Positions 30,701-40,895 of a DNA stretch of 64,000 nucleotides are shown piece by piece (position 1 is the first letter of the stretch; every line of letters starts with the position of its first letter). The notes beneath the pieces are model-generated. The model saw nothing but the letters and a program-made list of their open reading frames with translations, did no database searches and was not told where the DNA came from. This DNA comes from Scortum barcoo. Lineage: Eukaryota > Chordata > Actinopteri > Centrarchiformes > Terapontidae. The DNA lies in NCBI GenBank assembly GCA_023238725.1, contig CM041531.1:24034143-24098142 (forward strand). Reading direction: 5' to 3'. A program made the position numbers and the translations under genes.

Positions 30701-33700
30701 GATTTACTTCTATAACATAATACAACAATTATTCTGCTCTTTTGTCAACTTGTGATTTGAAGTCAAACACCACTTGTTGACGGTCTGTTCTGTGTTGTTT
30801 TGTTAAGGCTTGATGGTCACCACTATTACCCGCCGAGTACCCAGTTTATCCACAGACACTGGTCTTTCTAACTTCAGTTCTTGCGTCAACAACAGCTCTG
30901 ATAACCACCCAGGGGCTTTGAATTTCTTAAGACCCAATTCTTAATTCACTTTACTACAATTTTTTCCCTCTTTTGTGTGTACATTTTAAACTACAATAAT
31001 TTGTGTTGCTGTTTTTAAAGCCTGCTGTAATGCCTTGTTTTCAATTTGAACACCGTGATCGCTTTCAGAGTATGTGACAGAAACAGAGATTTGCTTTTTT
31101 GGTTTGTTCATTTTGCACTGACGTAATCTCATTGGGCTATAACACAACAGAGATCACTGGATCACATTGCCTGGATAAAGCTGCATGCGTCATTTTGCAG
31201 AGGCTAAACAAAAATTATACTGTAGGTCAATTTATCGACTGTGTAATAAACAACGTTGTAAATCACTCTTTAATGCCTCCCTAACAAAGTTATGTATTCA
31301 AAAGAAATAATCTCAACTGTAGTCCTGAAATACAAAAACGAGCTAATGAAAGTTGACTTACCTCAAAAGTTTCAAAATAATGCTTAAACATATTTGTATT
31401 GCAGGGTATAAAATACTCTGCTCCAAACCTCATCAGAAGAGAACTGATGTTCATAGATGAATGAATGCCCTTTTCATTATGCATGTGAGACATGCCCTAC
31501 GTTCCCTTCAAAGAGTACTCCACCCATTTATACTTGATGCAACAGAAACAGAGATATCATCTTTTTTATTCTATGCGTTCCTTCTTTGTCAAAAGCTGGC
31601 CCCTACATTACCCACAATGCAACTAGAACCCTGACAATTTGGTCAGAGATTTGGGTGTTTGTGCTAGTAGCTGCTAATGTAGCCTAAGCAGAGATTTGAT
31701 GTGCATAAGTTTCCCTTTATTGGCAAAAGCTGTCTCTCATTCATATCGTCCTGTCTTGCCATTTGAGCTTCCTCTGTGGTCATAAATTTCTTAATTATAT
31801 ACACCAATTTTGCATTTAATTGGAAAAAACAGTCAAATGTCCTTTCCCTCTCGATCCTTATCTGAATGTAGAAATTAACTTAAGCCATTAAGTTCATTAT
31901 ACAGTTATAGTTGTAGAGTCGGCTCTGTAACTGAAGATAACAATAAAAATATCTGAACAGTTTGCTATGAAAGGATGTTAACTCACTGAGTTAGACCTGC
32001 TTTTACAACATACGTTGATCTTATCGCAGTCTGTTCAAGCAGAGTTTATCACTTAAAGATCAGCAGGCAGCATGCCAGTCAGATGCAGATTTTCAGGCAG
32101 GCAGACAGACAGACAGACAGACACTTGTAGCCATTCATTTAGAGCAGCTTGTTAGATGGACCGTTGGATGACTGGAGAATCAGAGTTGAGCAGGCTGGCA
32201 GACAGACAACAGTAGCTGTTATTGTCTGATTGCTGCTGCATTCACATTCCCTCGTCACTCGTCTATTTAAATAGCTTCAGGGTTTGTTTGTTTTGTACAC
32301 ACAACTGGGCAGCCTTGTTTCTGCATTCAGCATTGTTTTCTCTCTCTGTTGAATTGTTACTCGGAGAGCAGACAAAACAAACTGACCTGCACAGAGGACA
32401 CCCTGGGATGTAATTGAATTGGCTAACCATATATATATTTTCCTCTGTATCGGTGTGTGTGTGTGTGTGTGTGTGCAAGGTTTCGTGTGCATGTTTGTGT
32501 GTTTGTTTTCAGGTACAAACTTTGTCTCAAGAAGACACGGATGCTTACCTGAGTCAGGCTGTGTGTCTGAGACTAAAATCCTTCCAGGAACTCCAACAGA
32601 TCAAGGTCTGTTACAAGCACAAACACACATGCTCTAAATAAGGTCTGTTGGTTTGCTTTTTAAAAATAAAATATGACAAATTATTTTAAAAGAAGCAGAT
32701 CTGTTTTCTGATTTTCACTTGTTCATTTTTTGCCCGAGTGTACCTAAAGTTGTTGAGTATCCTGGTGCAAGAAGACAATGTCCCCCCGCAGTTTACGGTA
32801 AACAAAGTCCTCTTGTGGCAAACAGAGCTCACAAAATGTTACCAATAATAGAAGGTGAAGAGAAAAATAGGGAGAAAACACAAATAAGTGGCTGATTCAG
32901 TCTCCAGAAAAACAAAAGCCCCAAACAATTGTAGTTGAACTGCTGTGTCGTTGTACTAAGAATTCTTGTATTGTAAATTTTAAAAAGTCAAATATTCACA
33001 AATTTCTTTAAGGCTCAAAACCGAAACTGATTCATTTGTTGATTAGTTTCATATTAAGTCATGTATTTTGTGAGATATAAAAACCTAAATGAACATCCAT
33101 GAACTGTTTTGCACTTCATGATCAAATGATCAGGAAGCTTCAGTTAAGCTTTTCTTTATTGGGGAAACTCTTCTTCTAGAGAAAGCTTCACTATGATTCA
33201 CTTGTTACATCACAGTTTTTTAATTGTTCACTGCTGCTGTATTAAATATGATATGATATGATAAATATATGAAAATCAGATCAGAATATAGATATTTTGA
33301 CATCAATTGAGTTATTAAAATAAAAGCTGAACGTTTTCCAGTTTCTTAAATATGAGGATTTGTTTCTCTTCACTGTGTTTTAATCAAATATCTTTGTCCG
33401 ACAAAACAATCAATTTGAAGAGGTCACCTAAGACAACCCTTTATTAGTCCCACAGGGGGGAAATTTACATTGTTTGCAAACTTGTGATGTTCTTTTTTAC
33501 AGTTTTTACTAAATGATTGATTGAGTCCCAAACAATAATTCATAGATGAACGACGGTACCCCATTGTTGCAGTCTTAATCTAGACAGAGCTGTCACTGAC
33601 GTCTGTCCTCAGTGAACCGACTCGTGAGCTCTCACAGATGCAGAATTAGAAAGTCAGCTGTGCTTTTCCATTCTCTGGGAAAACGGCCTCACTGTTTGCT

Positions 33701-36700
33701 GCCTTGTTGTAGCCCCATTTATTTTTACTGCTTAATTACCATACTTGTGTCTAGTAATTTGTATTTTTGCTGCTCGTCTGTTTTCTACACAATAATTAGG
33801 GCTGGGCGTTGATTTGAATATGCTGTCTGGGAGAAGTTCAGAGCTGCAGGAGGGGGGGTTAACGTATGAATATACCCAAATGCGAATATGTGTGTGTATA
33901 ACCTGCAAAGAGATGTAGAGTCTCACACACACACACACAAATGCTTCTGTCTGCTCATCACAGTACAAACCGAAGACCTGCCTCTTTATTTCTCCACAAA
34001 ACACCCTTAAAAAACAAAGATACTTGAAAATAAAAATCAGGATAGTATATCTGCATCAGTGTGTGTTAGACAGAGTGAAAATGAGTCACACTATTTTTGT
34101 GTGTGTTTAGGGGAAAGGGGTTGTGGGTAGGTTTTGGGATGCGTTGGTTTCATTGCAACATTCCTCCCCATGGGACTGCGATTGTGGCGTGTGTGCGTGC
34201 ATGCATGTGTGTGTATGTTTGTGTGTGTGTAACAGAGAGTATGTGCTGGCGACAGCCGCCTGTCTGTCCTGGCTGACGCTCACCACATGGAGCTATTTAC
34301 ACCAAGCACACTCCGCCCCGCTGGACACACACACACACACACGTTTCTGTCTTTGTCTCTCTCACTTTGTGTGTTCTCATGTTCTTCGACTTTTTACACT
34401 CGACCACTTTCTCTTTCTCTGTCTCTCCTCATGTTGCTCTTTATCTTTTTCCCTCCCTCCCTCTCTTTGTGTCGGTGTGTTTGTGTGCACCTTCAGGTCT
34501 TTGTGTCTCTGTCAAGTGGTCCATTGTTTTCAGAAGGTGAAGCTGTGTTTGACTGGAAGCAGGTGGCAGGCAGGGCTGTGTGTCTGTGTATGTGTGTATA
34601 CCTAATCACTGTTATCTGTGCTATCTGCCAGAGGACAGGTGAGAGCAGAAAACGCACACACACGAAGAACATCTGCCTGCTGTCATTACAGTTAGCTTGC
34701 TCTCTGCTTCTTCATCATCCTCATCTTCTTTTTTAAGATTTCCTCGTTTCTTCTTTCTTCTCTCTGTTGCTGACTTTTATGGTCTTTGACACCAACAGAC
34801 ACGTTCCTCCTGTTTTTTCTTTAATCTTTAAATCTTCAAATGAATTTATTGTGAAGAAAAAAAACATAAAACACCTTTACACCAGCACTTATTATGCAGA
34901 AATATATAAAACATCTTAAGAAAAGATCTATTTTCTTTTGGTCTTTAGTCTTTCTGAATTTATCCAGTGAGTTTTAAATTAGATGTTATATTTAAACTTA
35001 TGAAATTGCGGGTTTAATTGCATATTTAGTGACTTATTTATATGATTAATTGTGGATTGGACCACTGTCTTTTACCTACGATACGGTGGTCTGAGTTGTA
35101 AATACACTTGTGAAATTTATGTGTCAGGACTGAGCAGGTAACGTTGTGCAAGTTGGGAATATTTTAGCAGCTGGGAGGAAAGTTTAAGGAGTTTGTTCCA
35201 GCTGGTGACACTGCATATATTGAAGAAATAGATGACTCTTTATAGCAGGACTCTTTAAACAATACTATGATACGGGAGGATATTGGTGGTGTGTTGATTG
35301 AAGCTGGTGTTCTTACAGGTGCCTCAACCTCAACCCTCTCAATGAAGTTTAACAAGTTTTATTAATGTGAATGTCATGATGAATATATCATTGTGAATAA
35401 ACCAAAATAAGACATGATTCATACTTCACTCAGACTTCATTCATATTCTGTAATAATGGAAATCATTACAAGATTTATCGATAACATTACTTAATGAAAG
35501 AGCTCAGTCTCTTTGCTTTGTAAAACTTTGAGCCAAAGGAACTTGAATTCAATTTGAATTGAAGTCAAGTATGACCTACTGACAGCTCGAAATAGAGTCG
35601 CTATTGCTGTGTTCATGGCTGTCATCTGCAAAGTGCAAGTGTGGTGACAAACCTATTAAGTCTTGTGATAAAGATGTAGTGCCAACCAAATGTAACCAAA
35701 CCAAACTTTTTCCCTCCTCCGCTTTCAGCTGCCTTTCCTCTGCAGTCGTGCGGTGCAGCTGGGATCTCTCTACGTCCGAGGACTAAGCCACCTGCTGGGT
35801 GCTAACTGTGCCAGTGGCTGCCCGCTGCCCAACGCTGCCCTGATGCCTTGGCACAGCTTCGATGGACGGCTGTTCCACTCAAAGTACCTGCTGGCACACA
35901 GCGGCATGGAGAAAACTGTGCTGCTGGACAGCGATGTGAGTGGAGACGGGAAAACAAAAAGGGGAATCTGTGTGTGTGTGTGTTTGTAAGAGAGTGAGAG
36001 AGAGAGAAGACTTTAAGTTTTCTGTTGTACTGTATGATTTACTGCTTTATCTTTACCCTATGTGAAAAGCATTTTTTGAGACAAGTGACATTTTCATGTG
36101 TAATTTTTTTATCCAAAGTGTCTTACTGTCTGTGTTTTGCTCTCCAGTCGTCCTGTTTGTCTCTATTTCTCTGCCTGAGAGAGAAACTTACAGAGACCTG
36201 CAGAAAGCGAGGCAGAGTCCTGCAGTCCAGACCTATTGCACCAGAACAAAGTCATAAAACCACACCAGGACCCAGATACAGAGACAGACACATAGGTATG
36301 ACTGACTGATATGTCTTATAAATACAGTTGACCGCCTGCAGCGGTCAGCCATATGCCTTTGACAGATGTTTTCAGCCAGTTCAGTTGTTTTGCTTTTAAT
36401 AGCTTTATATTTATTAAGATGCTTTGTCTTTTAAATTTGATTTAATGCATTCTTATGTTTTCTCCTCCCTTCTTCTTACTCAATGTTCTGCTGGTTCTGT
36501 GTTTAACATAATTATGTAGCCATTTTGGCTTGGACTCTTTGAGAAAAGAGTTTTGATCTTGAGACCATCCTGGTTAAATAAAGGTCAGGGAGAGAAAAAC
36601 GTTTTGACCTGAGTTAAGAAATATTATGGTGTTTCTAGGACGCCCTGGTGGACTAGTGGTTAAGATGCATACTGTGTCACCACAATGTGCTTGGTGCAAA

Positions 36701-37819
36701 TCTGGCTGGGGGACCTTTGTCGCATGTCATGTTCCTCTTTCTCTTCCCATGTTTGCTGTCTGTATCTACACTGTAAACGAGTGTAGACAAAGTAGAAAGT
36801 AGACAAAAATACCAAAAACAAACATGATAAAAATAATATCATGATATCTGTATTATTTTCAAGGCTCCAGTTGTTACTTTGTGATGTTTTTATGTCCAAA
36901 GCACAGAGAAGTAAAGACGCCTCCAGTGATCTGAGCTCATAAGAAAAACTGATGAAAATGCTGTGAGGCAAACAGAGAAGCAGCATTTTAATCTGACAGT
37001 TCATCTGTGGTTGTAGTTCTCTGGTGCCCCTCACAGTACCACATTACCCAGAGGGCCGTGCTGTAACGAGCTCCATGCTCCATGTGCTGCGGCCTCAGCA
37101 CATACCACCGAGTGCGTGCACACACGCGTGCACACGTGTGCGCTTGGATCCGAGACTTGCTTTGTCAATGCACTAGTAATAGTAGGTTTCTGTTTATAGG
37201 CTGAGAGAGGTCTATTTTAAGACACACAACAGGACTAACTGATTACAGACCTCTCTCCTCTGTCTCTCCCCTCTTTTTGCTCCCCTTTCCCTCATTTGTT
37301 CCCCTCAGTCCAACTTCTCATGCTTTTATTCACTCTCTCTGTTTCTTTTTCTTATTTCTCACTGGTCTCTTTCTTCACACTCTCTAGACACCTTTATTGC
37401 TTATTATGCACAAATATATCAGACATATCCACCCTCTTACACACCTACTGCTCAAGTGTTAATGCAGGTTCCAGGCTTTAGGCTGAGTCGAGCTGTTGGT
37501 ACAAGACTCACTCCGTCCTGCTCAGCAGTCAGTCTCGGAAGACGACTCAGCAGTAGCTTATGAAATGCGAACCCTTAGTTTCTATTCAACCCTGTGACTT
37601 ATAAACCTTTTGGGTCCGTTCCTCTGCGTGCCATGTTGGCGCAGAGTCTCCGAATTGCGCCGAACTGTCTGCGTTTTGCCCAAGTCAACCCTTGTGGGTC
37701 TCATGAGGATGTTTCTGGTTTTACAGATGGAAGGCTATACACTCTTTATACCTCAGTGTTTCATTTCTGCCAGACGCAGACACCAGTCATTACTACAGAA
37801 CTCCAGGGATATGGACTCT

Positions 37820-37872
<53 letters not shown>

Positions 37873-37905
37873 TGAGAGAGAGAGAGTGAGAGAGAGAGAG
37901 AGAGT

Positions 37906-37941
<36 letters not shown>

Positions 37942-40420
37942 GTGTGTGCGTGAGAGTAGTGGTGGCGCTATGTGGTATCGTTGAGGGCCCGGTTTGGTTT
38001 TTGTTTGGAATCAGGCCTGATGTTTAGTCTCCTCAGCAAATATCTCCTCTGCCCGCCTGCCCTGGCAATTACACTCCAACAGTGAATCCAGTGTAGCTGC
38101 TCTCCCATGTCTCTTCAGTTTATATCGGACCAAAAAGACAAAAAAGTAAATGAAAACAACCTCATTTTCATCGGCTCACTTTCACTCTGTAGTATATTTT
38201 GCTCTGGCTGACTATAGTGATGTACCTCCACTGTTCTTTTAATTTAAATTTCATTAACACACATTTAAAAACATATTTTATCTCCTGGTTTTAGTCCGAA
38301 TCTCAGTCTGAGAAATTGAACCTTTTCCAAAAGACCATAAATAGACTTTTAAAATGTGTTGGTGCTTGTGGCTGGACTGACACATCCGCTTATGCTTTCA
38401 TGTGCTTTTTTTCCCCTGCACTTTCACACTTAGTGGATTGATGGTAGCATGACGGCCTGATTTGGCCCAGCAGGCTACAGCTCCCTTTTGGCTTGGTATA
38501 AAACTGGACTTGGTGTTTCATTTCAGGCACTTTGTAATTGGCTTAAAATCTTCCACATCTGTCTGCCTTAAGTTTCTCAAGTGAAAAATATGTCAGGCTT
38601 TTCAGAACGTGAGGGTAGATTTTTAATGGAAAATGAAATCTATTTTGCAACCAGTAGTAGAGCAAAGGTCACAGGCATACAGAAAATATGTTTCATCTTA
38701 GTTGGATTTTTTTATTTGTTGGACGACACTTGACAGGGGGATCTGTAAACATTCAACTTTGTGATATTTTTTTCTGTCTTTGAATAATTTGGTTTTGAAA
38801 CTGACGGCGTTTGTCAGACTTGATGAGTGTGTATGTCCGCTTTGATATGGCGTTTGTTTTTTTTTCGCTGTTCTGTGGGTAGCCTTGAAATAATTGCGGA
38901 CAGACTTTAAAGGCAAGCTGTGTTTGTGCGTGTGTGTGTGTCTGAGTGTACGTTTCAGAGAGAGAGAGAGAGCGAGAGAAGAGCAGTTGTTGATGGTTTT
39001 TGCAAAGAGTGAGTTATTTAACATTTACTAAGATTGTTGAACTCAAAAGGTGCTGCTGAAGTGTGAACCAAGTCAAATTTTTTTATTTATCACATACCGG
39101 TACCATCAGTCCACTCCCATTCTCTTGTAAAACAATGACATGATGTCCCATAATTCAGCAGGAAAACTAAAATCTAATGGACTGCCAAGCACTGTTAAAT
39201 AACTAAATAAACTTACAAACAGAGTTAAAACAGCACCAAGCAACACATGCATATTAACAGGGATCAAATACCTACAACCAATGTGAAAAGCTTAAAGACG
39301 TAATTATGAACCTATGGAGAATTCTCTACTTAGCGTCTTTCAGCTCATTGTTTTGGTTTTCCCTGCTGCAACTTTGACTGTTTTAGTTTACCCTCGCCGC
39401 TCTCATCAGCATTGTTTTGGCTGCAGCTGTCTTCAATAATCTCTGGTGACCCACTGTTCTCCACCTGCACCAAATAGCAGACAGACACAGGTAATGAGCT
39501 GATGAATATAGTGGAGGATTTTACAGCTAAAGAGCTGGTGGAGACTAAACACGGAGCTAAAAGAGAAGTAATTGGACTAACACTCATAATATGGACACAA
39601 ACATCAAAGCTTATCTTGTTCTGTAACTGCTGGATATGTAAATAAGCCAGTGTTTGTTGGCAAATTTACCATATTACCTAAAATGTGATGATATGTGCAT
39701 TTTGTGTTCACACTCAGTTTCTGCTGCATACAGAGGTAGTAGTATTTTTCTGTAACATAAAATGTTCCAAATCCACAAATGTTATGGGGAATAAAGAGTA
39801 TTAACACTTTAGATAACTGTTTCATCTGGATGTCCTTAAATCAGATTGGCCAGCTCTCCTCATCATGTCACACTTTCCATTAGAGCCAAATGCAGCTCAG
39901 AACAGTGAAATAACCAAAATGATGTCAGCCTAAGCAGAAAATAGCGTATTTATGTACGACATTGTCCGAAAAAAATATTTTCCTGACCTTTTGAATATCA
40001 CATTTCTCACTCACAGGTAGGCCTCCTCCTAGTGAGAGCTGGAGGGAGAGAGGAGAGATGTCAGGAGGCCATCAACATGGAGGAGGATGGAGAGAGAGGG
40101 GAGAGGGAAGAGACCCCAGTGAATATGAAAATAGAGAGAGACTGCGGGGGAGAGGGGGCCAACATTTTTACCCTCACCCTCGTTCCTATCCTGACTGCCA
40201 TGACAGCCGACCCCAGAACACGAGCCATCCTCCAGAACGGTCCAGAGGCCGATCACGTCACATCAGAGGGAGCTACCGGCTGGCCCCAAGGTAACACCGC
40301 TGTGGGATTTATATATCTTCTTTTGTAATTTTTCCCCTATACTTACTTGTTCTACAATTGTCACCTTTCCTCCTCTCCTCTCCTCTCAGATGGTCGCATC
40401 GTCCTGCATCAGGAACATAA
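26283..40420 (+). CDS. fam120b: FAM120B (constitutive coactivator of PPAR-gamma), 14 coding exons
   Basis: Nuclear coactivator of PPAR-gamma in mammals, with an N-terminal FEN1/XPG-like (PIN) fold shared with FAM120A/C (family knowledge). Joined exons give about 757 residues. N-terminal MGVKGLQSFL is the XPG-N signature; then LVVDGMACLRHWY, LVFFFDGVVEE, READYEIASYARQH, GILGQDSDFIIYD and LLACLLGNDVV line up with the FEN/XPG core. C-terminal half: SNTLEDEEDTELLPQAL, REWFVYRGNPL, RAVQLGSLYVRGL, MPWHSFDGRLFHSKYL. The last about 100 residues are Arg/Gly/His-rich, like the RNA-binding tails of the family. The long tandem repeat of mammalian FAM120B is absent, explaining the shorter length. All exon phases fit; only the exon 2 donor is odd. 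Confidence 0.95.
26434..27214 (+). other. fam120b intron 2, no element seen
   Basis: AT-rich intron containing a short (CA)n run near 26,899-26,916 and an A-rich patch near 26,608-26,632. The acceptor has a good pyrimidine tract, CTTCCTCTCTCATTTAG. Confidence 0.5.
27215..27405 (+). CDS. fam120b: fam120b exon 3: first two FEN-like acidic motifs
   Basis: 191 bp ending TGG/GTGAGG. Encodes PTLVVDGMACLRHWY, CGGQWREY and GIRLVFFFDGVVEEQKRKEW. The two motif aspartates correspond to FEN1 Asp34 and Asp86 positions. Confidence 0.94.
27573..27706 (+). CDS. fam120b: fam120b exon 4
   Basis: 134 bp between CTGTCTGTAG and CTCAG/GTCAGC. Encodes VKRRRRVNGDVAKIFRHVKA, HGEQPGRDLFCLPSGLAAF. Confidence 0.93.
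27726..27792. repeat. (TG)n-(TA)n microsatellite in fam120b intron 4
   Basis: A GT run passing into a long, nearly pure TA array directly downstream of the exon 4 donor. Confidence 0.9.
27943..28065 (+). CDS. fam120b: fam120b exon 5: EAD and DSD motifs
   Basis: 123 bp between TTGCTTACAG and GACAG/GTTTAC. Encodes SLGQEVFCTVREADYEIASY and GILGQDSDFIIYD. E171, D173, D192 and D194 (approximate numbering) occupy FEN/XPG metal-ligand positions. Confidence 0.94.
28229..28420 (+). CDS. fam120b: fam120b exon 6: LLGND motif
   Basis: 192 bp between TTTTAAAG and TACAG/GTGTCT. Encodes APYLSVAKLRIDSL, LPLLACLLGNDVVSEEQM and onward. LLGND matches the LLGSD segment of FEN1-type nucleases. Confidence 0.94.
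28654..28924 (+). CDS. fam120b: fam120b exon 7
   Basis: 271 bp between TTTCCCAG and TTAAAG/GTATGT. Encodes GQMVLAVSHLVGSLRRKEEE and ICSYLLPGQEAL. In human the region after the YLLPGQ motif holds a long tandem repeat; here it is only about 40 residues. Confidence 0.92.
29015..29198 (+). CDS. fam120b: fam120b exon 8
   Basis: 184 bp between TTTTCCCCAG and GATG/GTAGGA. Encodes GFMVYSVVCEGVTQCSNTLE and LPQALVYKPCRQCIYGLLLL, matching the family's conserved central block. Confidence 0.93.
29560..29661 (+). CDS. fam120b: fam120b exon 9
   Basis: 102 bp between GCGTTTTCAG and CCCAT/GTAATG. Encodes VDLPTIREWFVYRGNPLKEP. Confidence 0.92.
29921..30093 (+). CDS. fam120b: fam120b exon 10
   Basis: 173 bp between TAATGTGCAG and CTCCAG/GTAGTG. 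Encodes QPSLDLLWFDTGPEVSALRL and LLAALCLITYIVLQ. Confidence 0.92.
30094..32512 (+). other. fam120b intron 10 with a dispersed repeat
   Basis: 2.4 kb intron. 31,495-31,760 shares a segment with 51,225-51,440. A short (GACA)n run lies near 32,100-32,122 and (GT)n at 32,455-32,475 just above the exon 11 acceptor. No gene seen. Confidence 0.5.
31495..31760. repeat. Dispersed repeat copy in fam120b intron 10
   Basis: Carries GTCAAAAGCTGGCCCCTAC followed by ATTACCCACAATGCAA. The same ordered blocks, diverged, recur at 51,225-51,440. Family not assigned. Confidence 0.5.
32513..32605 (+). CDS. fam120b: fam120b exon 11
   Basis: 93 bp between TTTGTTTTCAG and ATCAAG/GTCTGT. Encodes VQTLSQEDTDAYLSQAVCLR, LKSFQELQQIK. 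Confidence 0.91.
32606..35728 (+). other. fam120b intron 11
   Basis: 3.1 kb with no gene seen. About 33,425-33,480 (TTTATTAGTCCCACAG then GGAAATTTACATTG) resembles the tail of a common teleost retroposon, from memory. Short GT and CA runs lie at 34,193-34,230 and 34,324-34,342. Confidence 0.45.
33425..33480. repeat. Probable retroposon tail fragment
   Basis: The phrase TTATTAGTCCCACAGGGG followed by AAATTTACA is recurrent in fish repeat families (memory only). The copy is short and its boundaries are uncertain. Confidence 0.4.
35729..35935 (+). CDS. fam120b: fam120b exon 12
   Basis: 207 bp ending GAT/GTGAGT. The acceptor is GCTTTCAG at 35728: it starts LPFLCSRAVQLGSLYVRGL in phase. A second AG 17 bases on (CTCTGCAG) would break the frame, so it was not chosen. 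Also encodes PWHSFDGRLFHSKYL and EKTVLLDSD. Confidence 0.92.
36148..36295 (+). CDS. fam120b: fam120b exon 13
   Basis: 148 bp between GCTCTCCAG and CATAG/GTATGA. Encodes FLCLREKLTETCRKRGRVLQ, then a basic, Pro-rich stretch. Position matches the KACMKENRRITGR region of human FAM120B. Confidence 0.85.
36638..36825 (+). mobile_element. tRNA-derived SINE, type 1
   Basis: tRNA-like head with an A-box-like GGACTAGTGGTTAAG near 36,649-36,663 and a degenerate B-box GGTGCAAATCTGG near 36,692-36,704. It is followed by ACCTTTGTCGCATGTCATGT, CTCTTCCCATGTTTGCTGTC and an A-rich end ACAAAAATACCAAAAAC. This head-body-tail order is that of a common percomorph SINE (from memory). Confidence 0.7.
37824..37940. 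repeat. Compound (GT)n-(GA)n microsatellite
   Basis: A GT array of about 19 units runs directly into GA arrays with small interruptions. Purine-rich on the plus strand. Confidence 0.92.
40017..40290 (+). CDS. fam120b: fam120b exon 14: Arg/Gly/His-rich C-terminal region
   Basis: 274 bp between TCACTCACAG and CCCAAG/GTAACA. Encodes SGGHQHGGGWRERGEGRD, LRGRGGQHFYPHPRSYPD, RSRGRSRHIRGSYRLAP. RG/RGG-like content suggests RNA binding, as in FAM120A. Confidence 0.88.
40390..40420 (+). CDS. fam120b: fam120b exon 15: last codons and stop
   Basis: After a TCCTCTCCTCTCAG acceptor the phase-2 junction gives RWSHRPASGT and TAA. Confidence 0.82.
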
Positions 40421-40895
40421 CTTGATCTTGAACAGAGAAGAGAGAAGAGGAGGATTAGAGGGGAGGATTTGGGGAGTTAAGTGGATGGGAAAGACGTGAT
40501 GAAAGGAGAGAAGGAATCAAATTTCTCTGAACAAACTGATTAGTGAATTACCCGTAAGGAATGTTTGTCTAAAGGAAGCAGTAGGTGGAGAGATGGAGCT
40601 CAGGAGGAGGCAAAATGAAGAGATCAAGAAAACATTGTCTAATTTGCCAGTTTATCCTGAATTAGTCTTTTTCTGCATCTCAAAATGCCCCTTTATTCAA
40701 ATAATTTTAAAGCCTTACTTTTATCTCAGGGCAGCAGACCTGTCTTGCAGTGATAGAAAACAAACGGTATACGTGCGCACACAGACGCAGAAATGAGCCA
40801 CTTCAAACCTGCACTGAGAGGTGGATTAGAGGTTAATCCTCAAGCCTGTTTTTACCCTTTATCTGTGACAATAAAAGAGCAAAGATCTTAAAAGC
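40421..40895 (+). other. fam120b: fam120b 3' UTR
   Basis: From the stop to about 20 bases past the AATAAA at 40870. The cleavage site is estimated. Confidence 0.6.
40870..40875 (+). terminator. fam120b poly(A) signal
   Basis: Canonical AATAAA, the first on the plus strand after the stop codon, 450 bases downstream. Confidence 0.65.

Larger units (their letters stand above)
36296..40016 (+). other. fam120b intron 13
   Basis: 3.7 kb holding a SINE (36,638-36,825) and a long GT/GA microsatellite (37,824-37,940). The remaining sequence shows no gene. Confidence 0.5.

Noticed and set aside
35164..35355. 63-codon minus-strand frame in fam120b intron 11
   Set aside because: Somewhat protein-like but without recognisable homology or splice sites; left unannotated.
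35746..35935. Alternative acceptor for fam120b exon 12
   Set aside because: CTCTGCAG is a good acceptor by sequence but puts the conserved RAVQLGSLYVRGL out of frame; the acceptor 17 bases upstream keeps it.
36485..36600. CCTGGTTAAATAAAGGTCAG, retroposon-like tail
   Set aside because: Phrase is common at fish retroposon ends, but too short here to assign an element.
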